DNA of 64,000 bases, from contig CM036636.1 of assembly GCA_020746105.1 (NCBI GenBank), forward strand, positions 1,178,001-1,242,000, written 5' to 3'. Positions 38,974-51,300 of the stretch are shown in pieces. Within the stretch, counting starts at the first letter, position 1. Every line of letters begins with the position of its first letter. The stretch is from Trogon surrucura. Taxonomy: Eukaryota > Chordata > Aves > Trogoniformes > Trogonidae. Below the pieces are notes generated by a model. That model ran no database searches. It was not told where the DNA came from and saw only the letters and a list, made by a program, of their open reading frames with translations. Position numbers and translations under genes: made by a program.

Positions 38974-39277
38974 TGAAGAGGGTCCCTTTGGAGAGCCGGC
39001 CAAGTTAACGACCATCACACCAATATGGCTACAGATCGTCCTCCCTTTATTGCTCCAAACAGCTCAATATAGTTAAACAGTGTCCACACGCCTGCCCCTT
39101 AACAGAGTTGGTCAGTCACAGGTTCACACGCGCCAGCGTTTTATTGGGTAGTGCCATTCCACTATGCAGGCGGCTCTCGCCCCCCCTTCTCCCCCCGGGG
39201 CCAGCACCTCCCACCAAGTGTCTCGCAAAGCTCTCACAAAACAGATAAAACCTCCTCCTCCCTGTGTTCCAAGGCAG
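38974..39277 (-). mobile_element. Possible alpharetrovirus-like ERV LTR fragment (minus)
   Basis: On the minus strand there is a TATA-like TTAACTATATTGAGC, then a polyadenylation signal AATAAA (plus 39046-39051). Soon after comes CATATTGGTGTG and finally GACCCTCTTCA, an order resembling the R-U5 part of avian retroviral LTRs. TGAAG and CTTCA at the two given limits could be inverted ends, but no target-site duplication supports them. The limits and class are inference. No viral coding sequence is visible. Confidence 0.45.
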
Positions 39278-39571
39278 CTTCAAGGACAGAGCCTCTGTTT
39301 AGGCCTAAGCTGGGTTGTCCACATCTTTAAAGTAACACCGCGCCTCTGCTGCACAAGAAATTCCTCTACACTTCTCCACACTCAAGGACTGACAATATTC
39401 ATCGCCAGCCTCCAGAACTCTTTCCTGAAGACCATTCCAGCTGGAGCCCCAAACCAGCACTGCCAGAAGATGAGAGCATTCACCAATGCTCCTACCAACC
39501 CATGACCCTCTGCAGCAGGTCAAGCACGGCTGTACCGATGGCAAAACATGCCTGATGCCCACCCACATCCT

Positions 39572-39921
39572 GAATCACACAATCACAGGATTATTGAGGC
39601 TGGCAAAGCCCTCTGAGACCATCAAGTCCAGCCCATGACCCAGCACCACCACATGGGCCAGACCCCGGCACCCAGTGCCACATCCAGCCTCTCCTTAAAC
39701 CCCCCAGGGACGGTGACTCCCCCTGCCCTGGGCAGAGCATCCCAGTGCCTGAGCACCCTCTCCGTGAGGAAGGGCTCGATGAGATCCAACCTCAACCTCC
39801 CCTGATGGAGTTTCAGGCCGGGCACTCTCGTCCTGTCACTGGTTGCCCAGGAGAAGAGCTCGACTCCACCTGACTGCACCCTCCTTTCAGAGAGCTGTAG
39901 ATAGTGATAAGTTTCCCCCTA
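39572..39921 (-). repeat. CR1 LINE 3' fragment
   Basis: The tail AATCACACAATCACAGG is followed by CACCACATGGGCCAGACCCC and GTGAGGAAGGGCTCGATGAG. It is of the same subfamily as the copy at 53222, and its ORF2 end is frameshifted. It is minus-oriented. Confidence 0.93.
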
Positions 39922-40780
39922 AAACAGCGCTGTGTGCACACAGGGTGCTTGGAAAACAGATAAAAAACCAGCAAGGGGCTCCACGTCGAATCCCATTCTT
40001 CTTACATTTCCCCCCTCCTCTACAGCACGTAAGTGCATTTGGTTGTGCAGAAGTTCTTCAAGAGGAATATAACCTGTGCAAGTGAACCAGGTGGTGCCTT
40101 CCCTCTCTGATATAAACCCAAACCCGTGCCGCAGCCTGCACACCAGGGGCTCTGCCCAGAAAGCAAGGGCAGGCGCCGAGGGAGAAGAGGGACTAACACG
40201 TTCTACAGCCAGTGCTTTTGTGTGGGTCTCAAGTGAAACCTGGGAAAGGCTGAAGTCATCTTGTCCGAGGCGGGTATGGCTGCTCACCGCCTGCGTGTGG
40301 ACGGCAGAGCCCTGCCCCAGGAGGACAGCGAGTCTGCAGAGGGTTTAAGGGAGGGACATTAGGGATCTGCAGGCACTGAGACACGACTCGACAGCCACAA
40401 CTGCGGACTCAGGACACCACGATTTGGGGAGTAAAGGCAGAGATCCTCATGTGACTCGCCACAAGAAATGTGTTATTAGAGTGGAGGGAAGACACTGCTA
40501 CATGTTAAAGCCTCACGAAGAGCATGCCCATCTTGCCTGGGACACCGCCGCGGTGGTCACGGTTTATCTCAGACTGATAGTACTGGGATGTGTCATGCAG
40601 GTTAGAGCTGTTTGTAGTAGGGGAGGAGATGGGGAAGGGTTACGGTTAGTTGGTGCGTTTAGTTTTGCCAGGCTTCTCCCGAGCCTTGAGGCTGGAATTT
40701 GGGCAACACACTCGGTGCATCCAGAGCTTTCCCTTGCTCCCTGATCCCTGGTTAGACTTTCACACCCTTCCATCACATAC

Positions 40781-40876
40781 CGGACGTGTATCTCAATGCA
40801 TGGTCAAAAATCCAGGTCCCTGAATATCGATTTCGTGCATATCCAACGGGAGAGCCACGTTCCACTGCTTTTCCAT
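40781..40876 (-). CDS. ZNF618: ZNF618 cassette exon (96 bp)
   Basis: This 96-base exon has phase 1 on both sides. The acceptor is a pyrimidine tract ending TTTAG and the donor is GTATGT. It encodes DGKAVERGSPVGYARNRY then SGTWIFDHALRYTS, and the split codon on the right joins to the Gly before the first zinc finger. The human protein has a closely similar segment (SGTWIFDQALRYAS) between the acidic region and the first finger. As I recall, this segment is absent from some human isoforms, so this is probably an alternative cassette exon. Skipping it keeps the frame. It is too short and too interrupted by flanking stops to appear as an ORF. Its role is unknown, and it has no finger motif. Conservation of the SGTWIFD core between bird and human implies function. 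Confidence 0.9.
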
Positions 40877-43800
40877 CTAAATTGTGCAAAAAGAAATCAG
40901 AAAAAAGCCCTTAAAGTGGATGCATTTCCAAAGAATAATGATGGCTGAAGCCTACTACAAATTTCCAAGTCCCATCTGCCCCTGTGGCTTGCTAATGGGA
41001 AGTCAGAGGTCACACGGAGTTTCTTAAGGCTTCTGCAGCACTATTTCATTCAGTATAACAAGGGAGAAAGCGCTCTTGAATTACATACACTGGGCAGCTC
41101 AGCAACCGAGACGTCAGCACCAATCGAGCAGGTGCATGTAAGATTGATAATCTCAAACCAGAAGGATTCACTCTTTGTCTCAGGAACGTTTCTGATCTAA
41201 CGCATTACCTGAAAAATCCTCTCCAAAATGATTCTCGTAAGGCACAGACCAGACCAAGAGCTTAAATAGTCCTCTATAAAACTTCTCACAGAAAATTCAG
41301 TCCTCGGAAACGCACCGACCTGATGGTATTCTGAATGTTAGAAAACCGACCCACATCAGCCAAATAGTCTTCTCCCTTTCTCTGTGATTGACAACACAAG
41401 TGCCATTTCCTTTTCCTCTCCTTTCTAGAGAGCTCCGCGGTGAACTTCTCTGCCTTTCTGCCCTGACACCCCTGCCCCAAGAAATGGTAACGGGTTGGAG
41501 GTCTTCAAATGACCCTGGCCCAAGGCCAGCACGTGAAGCCAATGAGAAAAAAGAAGAAAAGAACAGGAAATTTTGCACCTCGGAGCTGTGCAGGGTGAGA
41601 ACGGTGCCGCCTGCAAGGCAGGGAGAGCTGGGGCACTGCAGGGTCAGACAGGTCTGTGGATGGGGAGAAGGGGATCCGCAGCGGCAGTGTAGCTCGCTGC
41701 TCACGGCACACACGGATAGCGCCAACCCCTCTGTCGGCTTTCTCTCCTCAGGATACCCCCCCAAGGGGGGGACTTGCAAAACTTCTGTGGAAAAAAAGAA
41801 ACTCACAAATATCAGCACCAGCTCCTTGGCTGGGGGACCACAGGTGCTGTCACCACCCAGCCTGAGTCGCTGCAGCCACTTTGAGCCATCGAGAGGTTTG
41901 GGCTGCTCTGGCCAGACAGAACCAGAGCCTGGAGAGGTCCAGAGCGCAGGGAGAGGCACGTGAACATGAGAGGCAGCACACACGAGGCAGGATCCGATGA
42001 AAACGCCACAAGCGAATAGCAGCAACGGAGCTGGGAATCCCTGTTACAAATTGCTCCAAGTAACAACTGAAAATATAAATATAGCACACTCCTCTAGGAG
42101 ACGTGTGACTCAGAAAAGAGAAGTAAATCTTCGAATGCAAACTTCAGCCAAGTCCCGAAGCCGACCCCCGCAGGAAAGCCGTCTGTCACCTGGAGCCACG
42201 TGTGTCCTGAAGCCTCCAGCACCGTGGCCCCAGTTCGGAGAACGTCCCCATTTACCTGTCTATCCCCAGCAAACCACAGAAGAAGACAATCTCGGTGTTG
42301 GCATTTCCACACGAAGGAGAAGGCTGTGTTTACTTCTCATTCACCATTTTATCCTGCATCATGAACCACTAAAAAACCCAACCATTTTCAAGACCTCCAA
42401 TTTCAGCTTCCCTGATGAAGGTGAATCAAGTCCTACCAAAGCCTCATCTGGAGTGATTTAGATACGGGGCTACCAGACCACATCATGAGAAAGGCTTCGG
42501 GGAGACAAACTCCTGGAAGTACCGGTAAGCACAAAGCCTTTGCTCCAGAGGTAGGAGGCTCCGGGGTCTTCAGCTCTTCACAATCTTGGGCTGCTCCAGA
42601 GCAGCAGCCAAAATGGTCAGCGAAGCAGCTGGCACGGGACATTCCTTGTGCGAGTCCCACCAACGTCTGAGCGCTGGAAACAGGGCCTGTCTGTCGTTTC
42701 TGCGGAGGGACGGAGGGGACCAGAAGAACTGACTAGGAGCCAGTTCAAGAAACCACGAGGAACTCCTATCTGGGCACCACGATCGGTCCACACAGAGCAC
42801 AGTATTTGGTGGCTGAACAGAAAAGTTATTCAGAGACACCTCCCCGACAAACCCGAGCCCTGTGAGTGGCGGATGAACAGGGGCGCTCACAGGGCTCTTC
42901 TCACAAAGGAATTGGCCACCAACTGCCAGTCGCCTTGGGACCAAACTGCCTTTCAAGAAACTGAGCACGAGACTATAAAATAACAAATATGACGCATGTT
43001 TGATTTGAAAAGGCCCTTCCAGATAGAAGCTCTCTGGTTCACTTTCTATGGCTTTCGACCACCACTTGGTAACTAGTAAATAACTCTCCGCTCCTCTCCC
43101 GAGGGTGCCTACACGTGGAACAGTGTCCCCTCTGCCCCCACCCTGGCCCCAGCACCCTCCATAGGTATGACGTGATGGGGTGAGACAACAGCAAAGCCCA
43201 TTCCTCCCTCTGCACAACAACATTGTCCCAAGAGGGGCTACCCTCTGCAGAACTGCTGCTGCCACCCAGCCAGAAGTCACAGGGGCAAGAGGGTCCTACG
43301 TGGCAGGCACCCAACCTGCAGATGCTTTCATCCACGGCTAAAGGAGAAGCTCCCACTGCCTCTGAGCAGCTGCAGCCTCTCCACCCACCCCTCCCTGGGG
43401 TGCCAGGGTCACCCCTGCATTTCGGGGTTGCCCATGCAGTGACCGACCTCCCAAGAGCTGCGGGGACACATGAGTTTTGAATATTACACAGAGTACGTCC
43501 TCCAAACTGTAAGATCTTGAAGTTGGAACAAGTTACGGACTGCTCAGGTTTTCCCTAGATGTTCTGACCCTGCATGAACAGCTGTGACCTCCCACCCTGC
43601 CGTTCTTAGCGGGTGTCCCACCGGGGAAGGGAGGACAGGCAGGACAACGACACTTCCAATACAGTGGCCAGCGGATGATACCCTCCAGGTTTTTCTTCCA
43701 ACAGTGTAGACAACAACTAAGCAAAAAACAGGAGAAAATCTGACATCAATGTCTCTTTCCTCTCCCCCTGCAGGACAAACCAACCCCAAAAGCAACACTG

Positions 43801-44592
43801 GGCAGCTCAAATCAGCTTTGTCCTGAGTCACTAGAAGGAAACACGGTCAACTGCTCCTTCTTCTTTTTATGAGCAACTTCTTCTGGCTCTCAGAGGCACT
43901 GCTGGGACCTGCTCCACGTTGGAGCTACCAGAGATGTCCCCTTAGCCTCTCCAGGATCCCACAAAAAGCCCTTTCCCTGGAGCAGGAGGAAAGGACAGTC
44001 TGATGTTCACAGAAAAGAAAGAAAAAGCTGCTTCTGATCACAGCTTGAGATGGGGTGAGGATAGGAAATACTCTTCTGGCAGTGGCGTACCACAGCCAGC
44101 CAAAAGTCAAAATTATTCTCAGAACATTACTAGCGATCAGAAAAACAAACCAACAGCAACCTGTAAAACGCACTTTTGCGCTAAATTTGACGTACACAAA
44201 GCATCCACTTCCCTCCAAACATTCCAACCATTTCTCAGGTTTTCCTCCCGTGGCAGCCTCACCTACGCCCAACACACCTACCACCAGCCCTGGGCTGCAC
44301 GTGACTGAGGGGCAAACTCTTTTCATCTGTCAAAAGAAGATAGTAAGTTTTTTCTTAGAGTTACCGTGATCTTAGCTGTAACTTAGGGGTGACAAGATGC
44401 CAACTCATAACAAAAGTTCAACAAGTCCTGAGCCAGGACCCGGAGACTGAGGTGTACCTGGGCTCTGGGCCCTCCAACAGAGCCGAGCTTTTGGGGACAG
44501 CTCTGCAGAGCTCTGTTCCTGCCCCTCACGGGACATCCCCACACCAGGGGCTCAGGGAACCGGCTGTCGAGGTGTGTTACTCCAGAGCTTAC

Positions 44593-44850
44593 CGAGCGTC
44601 TGCTGGTTGCGGACCCCCCCCTATGACCACGCAGATCTCCGCAGGCACATCTCCCGGCCCATCTTTTATGTTCTTCTTGGAATCTTTGGTGTCATCCTGC
44701 CAGATCACCTCTTCGATATAGTCATCTGGTACCTCTGTTTTCACTTTCACCTCAGTCATCATTCCAGCCTCTTCACTGGGGGAGGACTGAGATGTCACCG
44801 AGTCGGAGCCCTCTGCTTTCGGGCTCCGCGGGCTCCTCTTCAAACACTCC
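44593..44850 (-). CDS. ZNF618: ZNF618 exon, acidic N-terminal region, with 1-base frame disruption
   Basis: The exon starts after a TTCAG acceptor and ends at a GTAAGC donor. It begins ECLKRSPRSPKAEG, continues through MMTEVKVKTEVPDDYIEEV and reaches AEICVVIGG, all matching ZNF618. The basic LKRSPRSPK stretch may act as a nuclear signal with Ser-Pro phosphosites. VKTE fits the sumoylation consensus (hydrophobic-K-x-E). Near the 3' end the coding strand has eight G (plus-strand C run 44614-44621). With seven G the exon continues VRNQQTL and ends in phase 1, as in human, and would be 257 bases, which fits both neighbours. With eight G the reading becomes GPQPADAR and the downstream frame is lost. 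This is either an assembly error in a homopolymer or a real allele. The exon identity itself is certain. Confidence 0.93.
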
Positions 44851-47569
44851 CTGAATGGGGGGAAAAGAGGAGAAAACATGAATCCTCATTGGCAAGTGCT
44901 CCCTTTCTCATCACTAGGACCTAATCAAAGGTACTTTTGCTTAAAGCAGTTTATTTAAAGTAAGTCTGGGTACGTATGTGTGTCTAGCATATATGGCAAG
45001 CAATTAAAATTTAACCAGACAAAAGTAATAAAACCATTTGCTAGCAATGAAAATAACCTTAATCACCACAAACAGAAGTAGCAGTCCTAAACAGACTGCA
45101 TAACTACGTAAGAGCACAGAGTGTCACCTGGTTCCTAGCAGGCCAGGAGCACAGCTCCAGCAGTCCTGACATCTTTTGCCAAGACTAGTCCACACACGGA
45201 GGAACCCAGCACATCCTCCTGACATTTGGGAGTTATCTCCACCCTTGTGCGCTTCACCATGGGATACTCTATCGTCACAGCCTCTCTTTTACCCCTTCAA
45301 AGCAAATTTACTCTCACTCTGTGGTATTTGTATGGCCTTATTTAACAAACAGGGTGATGACCAAAGGGGATCCTATGTAATATAATGGTATTTAGGGAGA
45401 CTATTATGTTATGGACAGATAAAGGTATCGAAGATGACAGAGAACACCTGATGGATGGGGAAAGGCAGAAGGAGGAAAAGGAGGAGTCCACTGTATTTAG
45501 GAAGAGATGAAGGAAATAGTCTGTGTTTTCATCTTGGAAAGAGAAAGCTGGAACTTCATGGGGAGAAAACAATCTAAATAAACAAATACTCAGAACTCCT
45601 TAAGAAAAATAAAAAAGCCAGACCCCCCAAAGCTGTAAAACCACAAGTGATACGGCAGAGAGATTTTGAGCACGACGGATGAGAACTAGATCATAATCCA
45701 GAGCACAGAGCCTCTTCCCAATGTGCCATCCCACCACCTTTTATGGGCTCCCTGTTTTTAAGACTGGTTATTAACAAATTCCAGCATGCAAAGCAAAGAT
45801 AAAATAATTGCTAGTTCAGTCTGTGCAGAAATCAGAAGACTTAAATATGGAACAACAGCTTACGACTACCCAGAAACAGGGATTTTAGAGATTGTGACAT
45901 AGTCAGAGTCATGTAAACACTCGGAACAGCTGAAGGTGTTTGAAAACATTTTCAGCAGAAGTAATAGACAAAATTCAGTGAAAAACAGGCTGAACTTACG
46001 GATGGGAGTTATTAGACCATGCAACAGTGAGAGAGAAGGAAATCCCGTTGCTTGGAACATCACAGTAAGTCAGAACAAAGTACGAATTAAAACGTTAGAA
46101 AACTTAACATTTGCAATGGTTTCCGATACTGGTTATGGAGCTGGCAGAGAAATGGAAATGCTGCAAGTGAAGGGGAAAGCGCCCAGTGGGCAACCTGGGA
46201 GGATGGAGCCAAGAGAAGCGGATGAACGAAGAGAACCACTTTCTGCAATAATCACTGCACACCTTCCCCAACACACGTGGAGTCGCTATTTCAAAACAGG
46301 TCAGCCAGATATTTTATTATTCACCCCTCCCTTCTCGTTACGGAATGAAACGTACAACGAACAGGCCCTCAGCAGAGGGAATCAGCCTCGACCGGCTGCC
46401 CCACTCATCCCCGTCCTCCTCACACGTGCTCCCCCCCTCCCAAAATCATCCAGGGTTTTTACATGTGAGACAGAGAAAACGTGGCTGAAAACAGGACCAT
46501 CTTCACGGACACATTATAGGACGTCGAACTGGATGCGCATCAGTCTCGTCCAGCTCAGCACCCGTCCCAGAGCCAAGGGAAAGGGAGCAGCCAGGAGCAC
46601 AAGTATAAAACGTTTAGCCATGGGACTAGCGGCAAATCAATCAAACCGAGAAGGTGGGAAATGCAAAACACCGATAAAAGCAGCAAAAGCCACAGGGAGG
46701 AGGGGAAAAAACATCTCTCCTCTGGTGAGGACAGCGGAGGAAGATCAAAATCAATCCACCACGATTCCCACCGGCAGCAGAAAGGCGAAAGCAGAAGCCA
46801 GCGCAGCACCTCACGTGAGGGCAAAACGCCTCCGTTGTAGATGGCAGAGCAACCCGTACTCGCCAATCCTGGACAGGAGAACATAAAAATCAATGCGGGA
46901 GGAAGTGATGTGGAATTAAAAGCTAACACAACTAGCAGCGAAGCTAAGGATACAGCTTTCTGAGGAGATTATGAATTGGGCAAGAATATAAGAGACCTTC
47001 TGCCGGCGCCCGGCTTTGCATCGTGTCGCATTTGGATGTAAAACAAATCAGCAGTGAACAGCACAAAGGAGCCAACGGGCCATGTGCTGCAAGGCAAGAT
47101 GCTGTCCTCGCTGAGCACTGCTCCTGAGAAGGGGTATTTCCACAGGGCTTCTCAAATGGCTGATGTGGGACAGGTTTATTGACGCTCGGGAATTAAATTT
47201 AACATCACTGTTGCTCTGACGGGTGACCCATGGAGGGGCAGACAGCAATGGCTGTGGAAGGGACACCAACACCCGTGCACCCACCCATTGCTCCGGGAGC
47301 TGGCTCTGTTCAAGCCAAGCAGTTTTAGTGTAGTCAAATGTGTCCAGGAATGTGGGTGCCCCCACAAACAGCACCCACGTCCCCAGCCGAGATGCCAGCA
47401 GGGCAGGTCACGCTGCAGCCGCAGAACCACACTTCAACCTAAAGGACTGACATAATTTTTTGATCCAGGCGCCCCAGATCGAACTAGAAGGTGGTTTTCT
47501 TCCTGTATGAAGCCGTGGTGGAACCAGTCCCAGCATGTTGCAAATGGACTGAGCACCCTCGTTTTTAAA

Positions 47570-48030
47570 ATGGTGATTAGAAAAGCTGGAGATGGTTCAA
47601 AAAAGAGGCACTGCAATGGTTCGCGACTGGGAAAAGATACTTTACGACTTGCGAGACCAAACAACTTCAATCTGTTTCTCACGCCAGAAGGAAGACAGAG
47701 ATGATTTGATTGCCGTATATTACCAAATTCACGGGGAGAAAACACTGTCTTTCCTTAATTTGGCAGTGAAGAGCAGGATAAAAGCTCATTGCTAGAAGCT
47801 GGAACTGTTTGAAATGAGGCATTAAATATTAGCACGGCTGGTGGTCCACTGGAACGACCGTTTTCCAAAGGATGTGCTCAGGGAGAACAAATCTCTCCAA
47901 GTCTTCAAACCCAGAGTATCGGTATCTGGCCAGCCCCACGTTACTGGGCTCAGTACAGATGTGCGCTGGCCAGACGCGGGGACCTGAAGTTGTAGGAACA
48001 TATAAATTACTAGATCAGACCAAGGGACCC
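47570..48030 (+). repeat. Ancient CR1-like LINE remnant (plus)
   Basis: The plus-strand frame near 47840 reads VVHWNDRFPKDVLRENKSLQ, then VFKPRVS. It parallels the conserved CR1 ORF2 end [19 protein letters not shown] followed by VFK. The DNA is far more diverged than the other copies and lacks a clear tail, so it is an old insertion. Confidence 0.6.
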
Positions 48031-48238
48031 TCATGCTCTTCATGCTTGCTGACTTTCTGGATCCATCCCTGCCAAGGCAGTAACTTCCGCGCTGGGTTGT
48101 CGGCTCCTACGTGGGACCTAAACCTGCAAATATTAATTGAAAGCAATACCAGTCCTTTGACATTGTCCTGTGTGGTACGAGCCTGAGCAGATACTGGGTA
48201 TGGTGATGAGAAGGGAATAAATTATAAGCATTTAGATC

Positions 48239-48312
48239 TTTTTTTTTTTCATATTATACATCTATACAAATAAAAATACATGTACATACATACATATATA
48301 TAAATGTGTGTG
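48239..48312. repeat. AT-rich simple repeat
   Basis: A poly-T run is followed by ACATACATACATATATATAA and TGTGTGTG, forming a compound microsatellite. Confidence 0.85.
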
Positions 48313-51300
48313 TTGTGCGCATGTATAAAGGAACTGATCCTTGCATCTCCACAGCATCCCCTGGTCGCACCCTGCTCCTACCCCCTTCTGCCACGGCAGC
48401 CCCAGGACTCACATTCTCTGCTGACACCCTGAGGTGCCGGCGTTTTATTGCATGAGCCAGATCCTGTGTCACAGGGCCTCAGCATCCAAACCGCGCCGGC
48501 CAAAACGCAGGAAACGCATCCCCGAACACGGGCTTCGTTCCTGACCGGCATCAGGCTGGGAATCGTTCCCACACCACCTGAGAGCAGTTTTAACCACCTT
48601 TTTCATTGCTGTTTCACCTAAGAAGGAAGAGCTGCGTTGTTACGTCACTCTTTTTGTTTCATATCGCACAAAGATTTTCTAGCCACTGGCTGGTATCAAG
48701 CTTTAGCCAAACTTCAACTGCAGACTCCCTCCAGCTCAGTGTCCAGAGCAACATTATGGAAATAAACATAACCCAACAACAGACGGTCCAAGCCCTCCGT
48801 CCTTCCACCCTGGGTGTGCTACGCAGGGGAGAGAGGAGCCAGGAGACCGTGATTACTTCATATGATGTATGAGAAGGAGCATCATGAGCTGCTGACAACA
48901 GCAGGTGAAGGCGATGGACACCTCCTACTTTCCACGCATATGGAGACCATCCTCGCAGCCTCCAAAGCACTGATGGACAGACAAAAGAGGAGAACTTGTC
49001 TGAAGCCTACAAAACAAAGTCCTGATAGGTGATGGGACTGACTCTTGCTGGCCTCTTCCAGCAGTGACAGAGAGAGGTCCCCAAGAGCACAGCATCACTG
49101 CGACCATCAGTCTGCTCGGACATGATGACCAGAAAGCTCTCCAAGCACGAAGGTGGGTCCCTGTTCAGGCTAAGAGGCACCAGGCTGATGAGAGCTGCTG
49201 CTGCAGAAGGCAACACACCCAAGGGAGCAGCACTGAAACCCTGGGAGCAGGTCCGAGCTCTGACTCTACGTCTCTGCTGGGGGTTACACAGCTTTGGAGA
49301 GAAGAAAGCAGCAGTGGTGGAAGACAGCTCTCCTAACATCACTCTCTTCCGGTCCCATGAGAAACCCAGTTAGTGCTCCTGTGGCTCAACCAAAACTTGG
49401 CTCCATCCAGGCTTCTTAGGTGTGAAGCTCAGTTACCCAGTTTGCTGAGGTGACGCTGTCTTGACCCAGGTATGATTGTTCCCGGGGGGGTGCTGGGCTG
49501 AAGGAATGATTCTCACGGGCCAGCAGAAGCTGCAGTCTCCTGGTTCAGCTGGGGAAGCAGCACCAACAACACGGAGCAGAACGGGAAAGAAAAGGAAATT
49601 ACTGACACTGGAGAACTTCAGATGGGATGAAGAGGGGCACATGCACAGGCATAGCAGAACTGGGTTTCACTTAGAAGGCAGCATTCACCACGGTCTCCAT
49701 CAAGCCAGAAGGGAATATTTGCTGACCCAAGACAGGTGACCCAATAAAACATCACTTCGTTACCAGCCCTTTGGTTGCTGGACGTTCCATCCTTTGCAAG
49801 CCCATGACACTGCACTTGCTCAGTGGTGTGCTGAACACTGCCCCTCCTGCTTCTGAGCACACAAAGAGCCTCCAGTTAGAGATGAAAATAAAGCAGCAGC
49901 AGATCCAGAACATATTCCCTCCAGATATTGAGCCCGAGAGGCACAGTGACAGAGAACACGCCGCCTGGGGGAGGGAAGAAATTGGGTCCCAGCACCACCG
50001 TGTCCAGACCTGGTTCTGCCATTCCTCTCCTGCTTGCAGCACCACTGAGCTGATGCACAACTGCAGGAAAGGCGTCAAAGAGAGGATGAGTAAGAGCCAA
50101 AGTGGATTTTCAGTTCTGCTGTTGCCAAGGCTGGAAGTGAGTCTTACTGGTTTTGGGTGGGGGTGCGCAGAGAGGAGAGACTACGCAGCCTTCAGGACAC
50201 CAGCTAAATCAAGTATGGGTGTTGTTCCTGGAACCACAAGTACTCCCCAACACGGAGTATGAGGTTAGCACGTCCCTGAGCGCTGGCGTGCAAGGCCCAG
50301 AGGTCACACTGTGCCAACACCGAGACCAGCCCCATCTTCTGAACTCCTGTGGGGGCACTGCTGGTAACGCTGGAACCAGCGATGTGGGCAGAGCCTCCAC
50401 TTGGTGGAGACACAGCGCAGGAACCAGCGGAGACCCTAGCACCAGTCAGATCCCAGTCCCCAGCCTCACGCCGTCGCTTTTTGGGGTGAAACGATGGAAC
50501 TTTACAGTGTTCAAGCGTGGCCTTCCAGGGATCAGCTGCAGTTCCCTCTGCAGGTCCAACCTGCGTTTCACATCTGTGGCGTGATGTTCCTCAGGGAGAG
50601 CGCGTTCTTCTAACCAAGCACTGCTGGCCTAGGACAAAAACTCAGAGACACCAGAGCAGAGATCAGCAGAGTGCACAGGCGCATCTCACTTAAACCCTAC
50701 CTCCTTCCACACGGTGCATCTAACTTCTCCATGTCCTCAAGTTGCTCACACAGTCGCTCAATGGTGGGCCTGGTTGCTCCTGCAGCTGAGGTACTGTCTC
50801 ACTTTCTAGAACAGACTCTATGGATTTTTAACATTAAAGAGGCAAGCAAACATTGCACTTGCATGTATCACTCCCCTGACTAAGTAGGCCACATAGCCAA
50901 TTACTGTATTACCAGCTCTGCCATCTCAAAATGCTCATTTCAACATTGCTGCCTGCTTTGATCATCAGACTTTCATCTTCCGATGACGTTACGGCCACTT
51001 TCATGTCAAATACAAGCATCTGAAGGCAGAAGAGATTTAAGGAGGCCTTGATGAAGACTCACCGTGGGGAACTGGAAAGGCAGGGTTAAAAATGGGTTCC
51101 TGGACCCATTTAGGTCCAACTTGCCTTGGCCCTGCACCCATGACAGTTCATGAAGACTCGAGGCTTCAGCATGGACAGATGATGTAGCAAGATAACATGG
51201 ACAAGTGACTGTGCCAGAAATACAGTTCTGGCTATAAAGCTAAGGAGCCTGGACGATGCCTCACCGCCATCAGTGCGAGGAGCAACGCGAGGAGCTCTTC

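Larger units (their letters stand above)
37409..44592 (-). other. ZNF618 introns around the cassette exon
   Basis: Two introns, 37409-40780 and 40877-44592, flank the 96-base cassette. The first carries an LTR fragment (about 38974) and a CR1 (39572). The second has no repeat that I recognise. A direct repeat of AATTTCTCAAGAAA lies at 37834-37876. Confidence 0.75.

Noticed and set aside
41297-42025. 242-codon minus ORF and overlapping 191-codon plus ORF
   Set aside because: The two overlap on opposite strands in an intron. Neither has conserved protein, and plausible splice structure is lacking.
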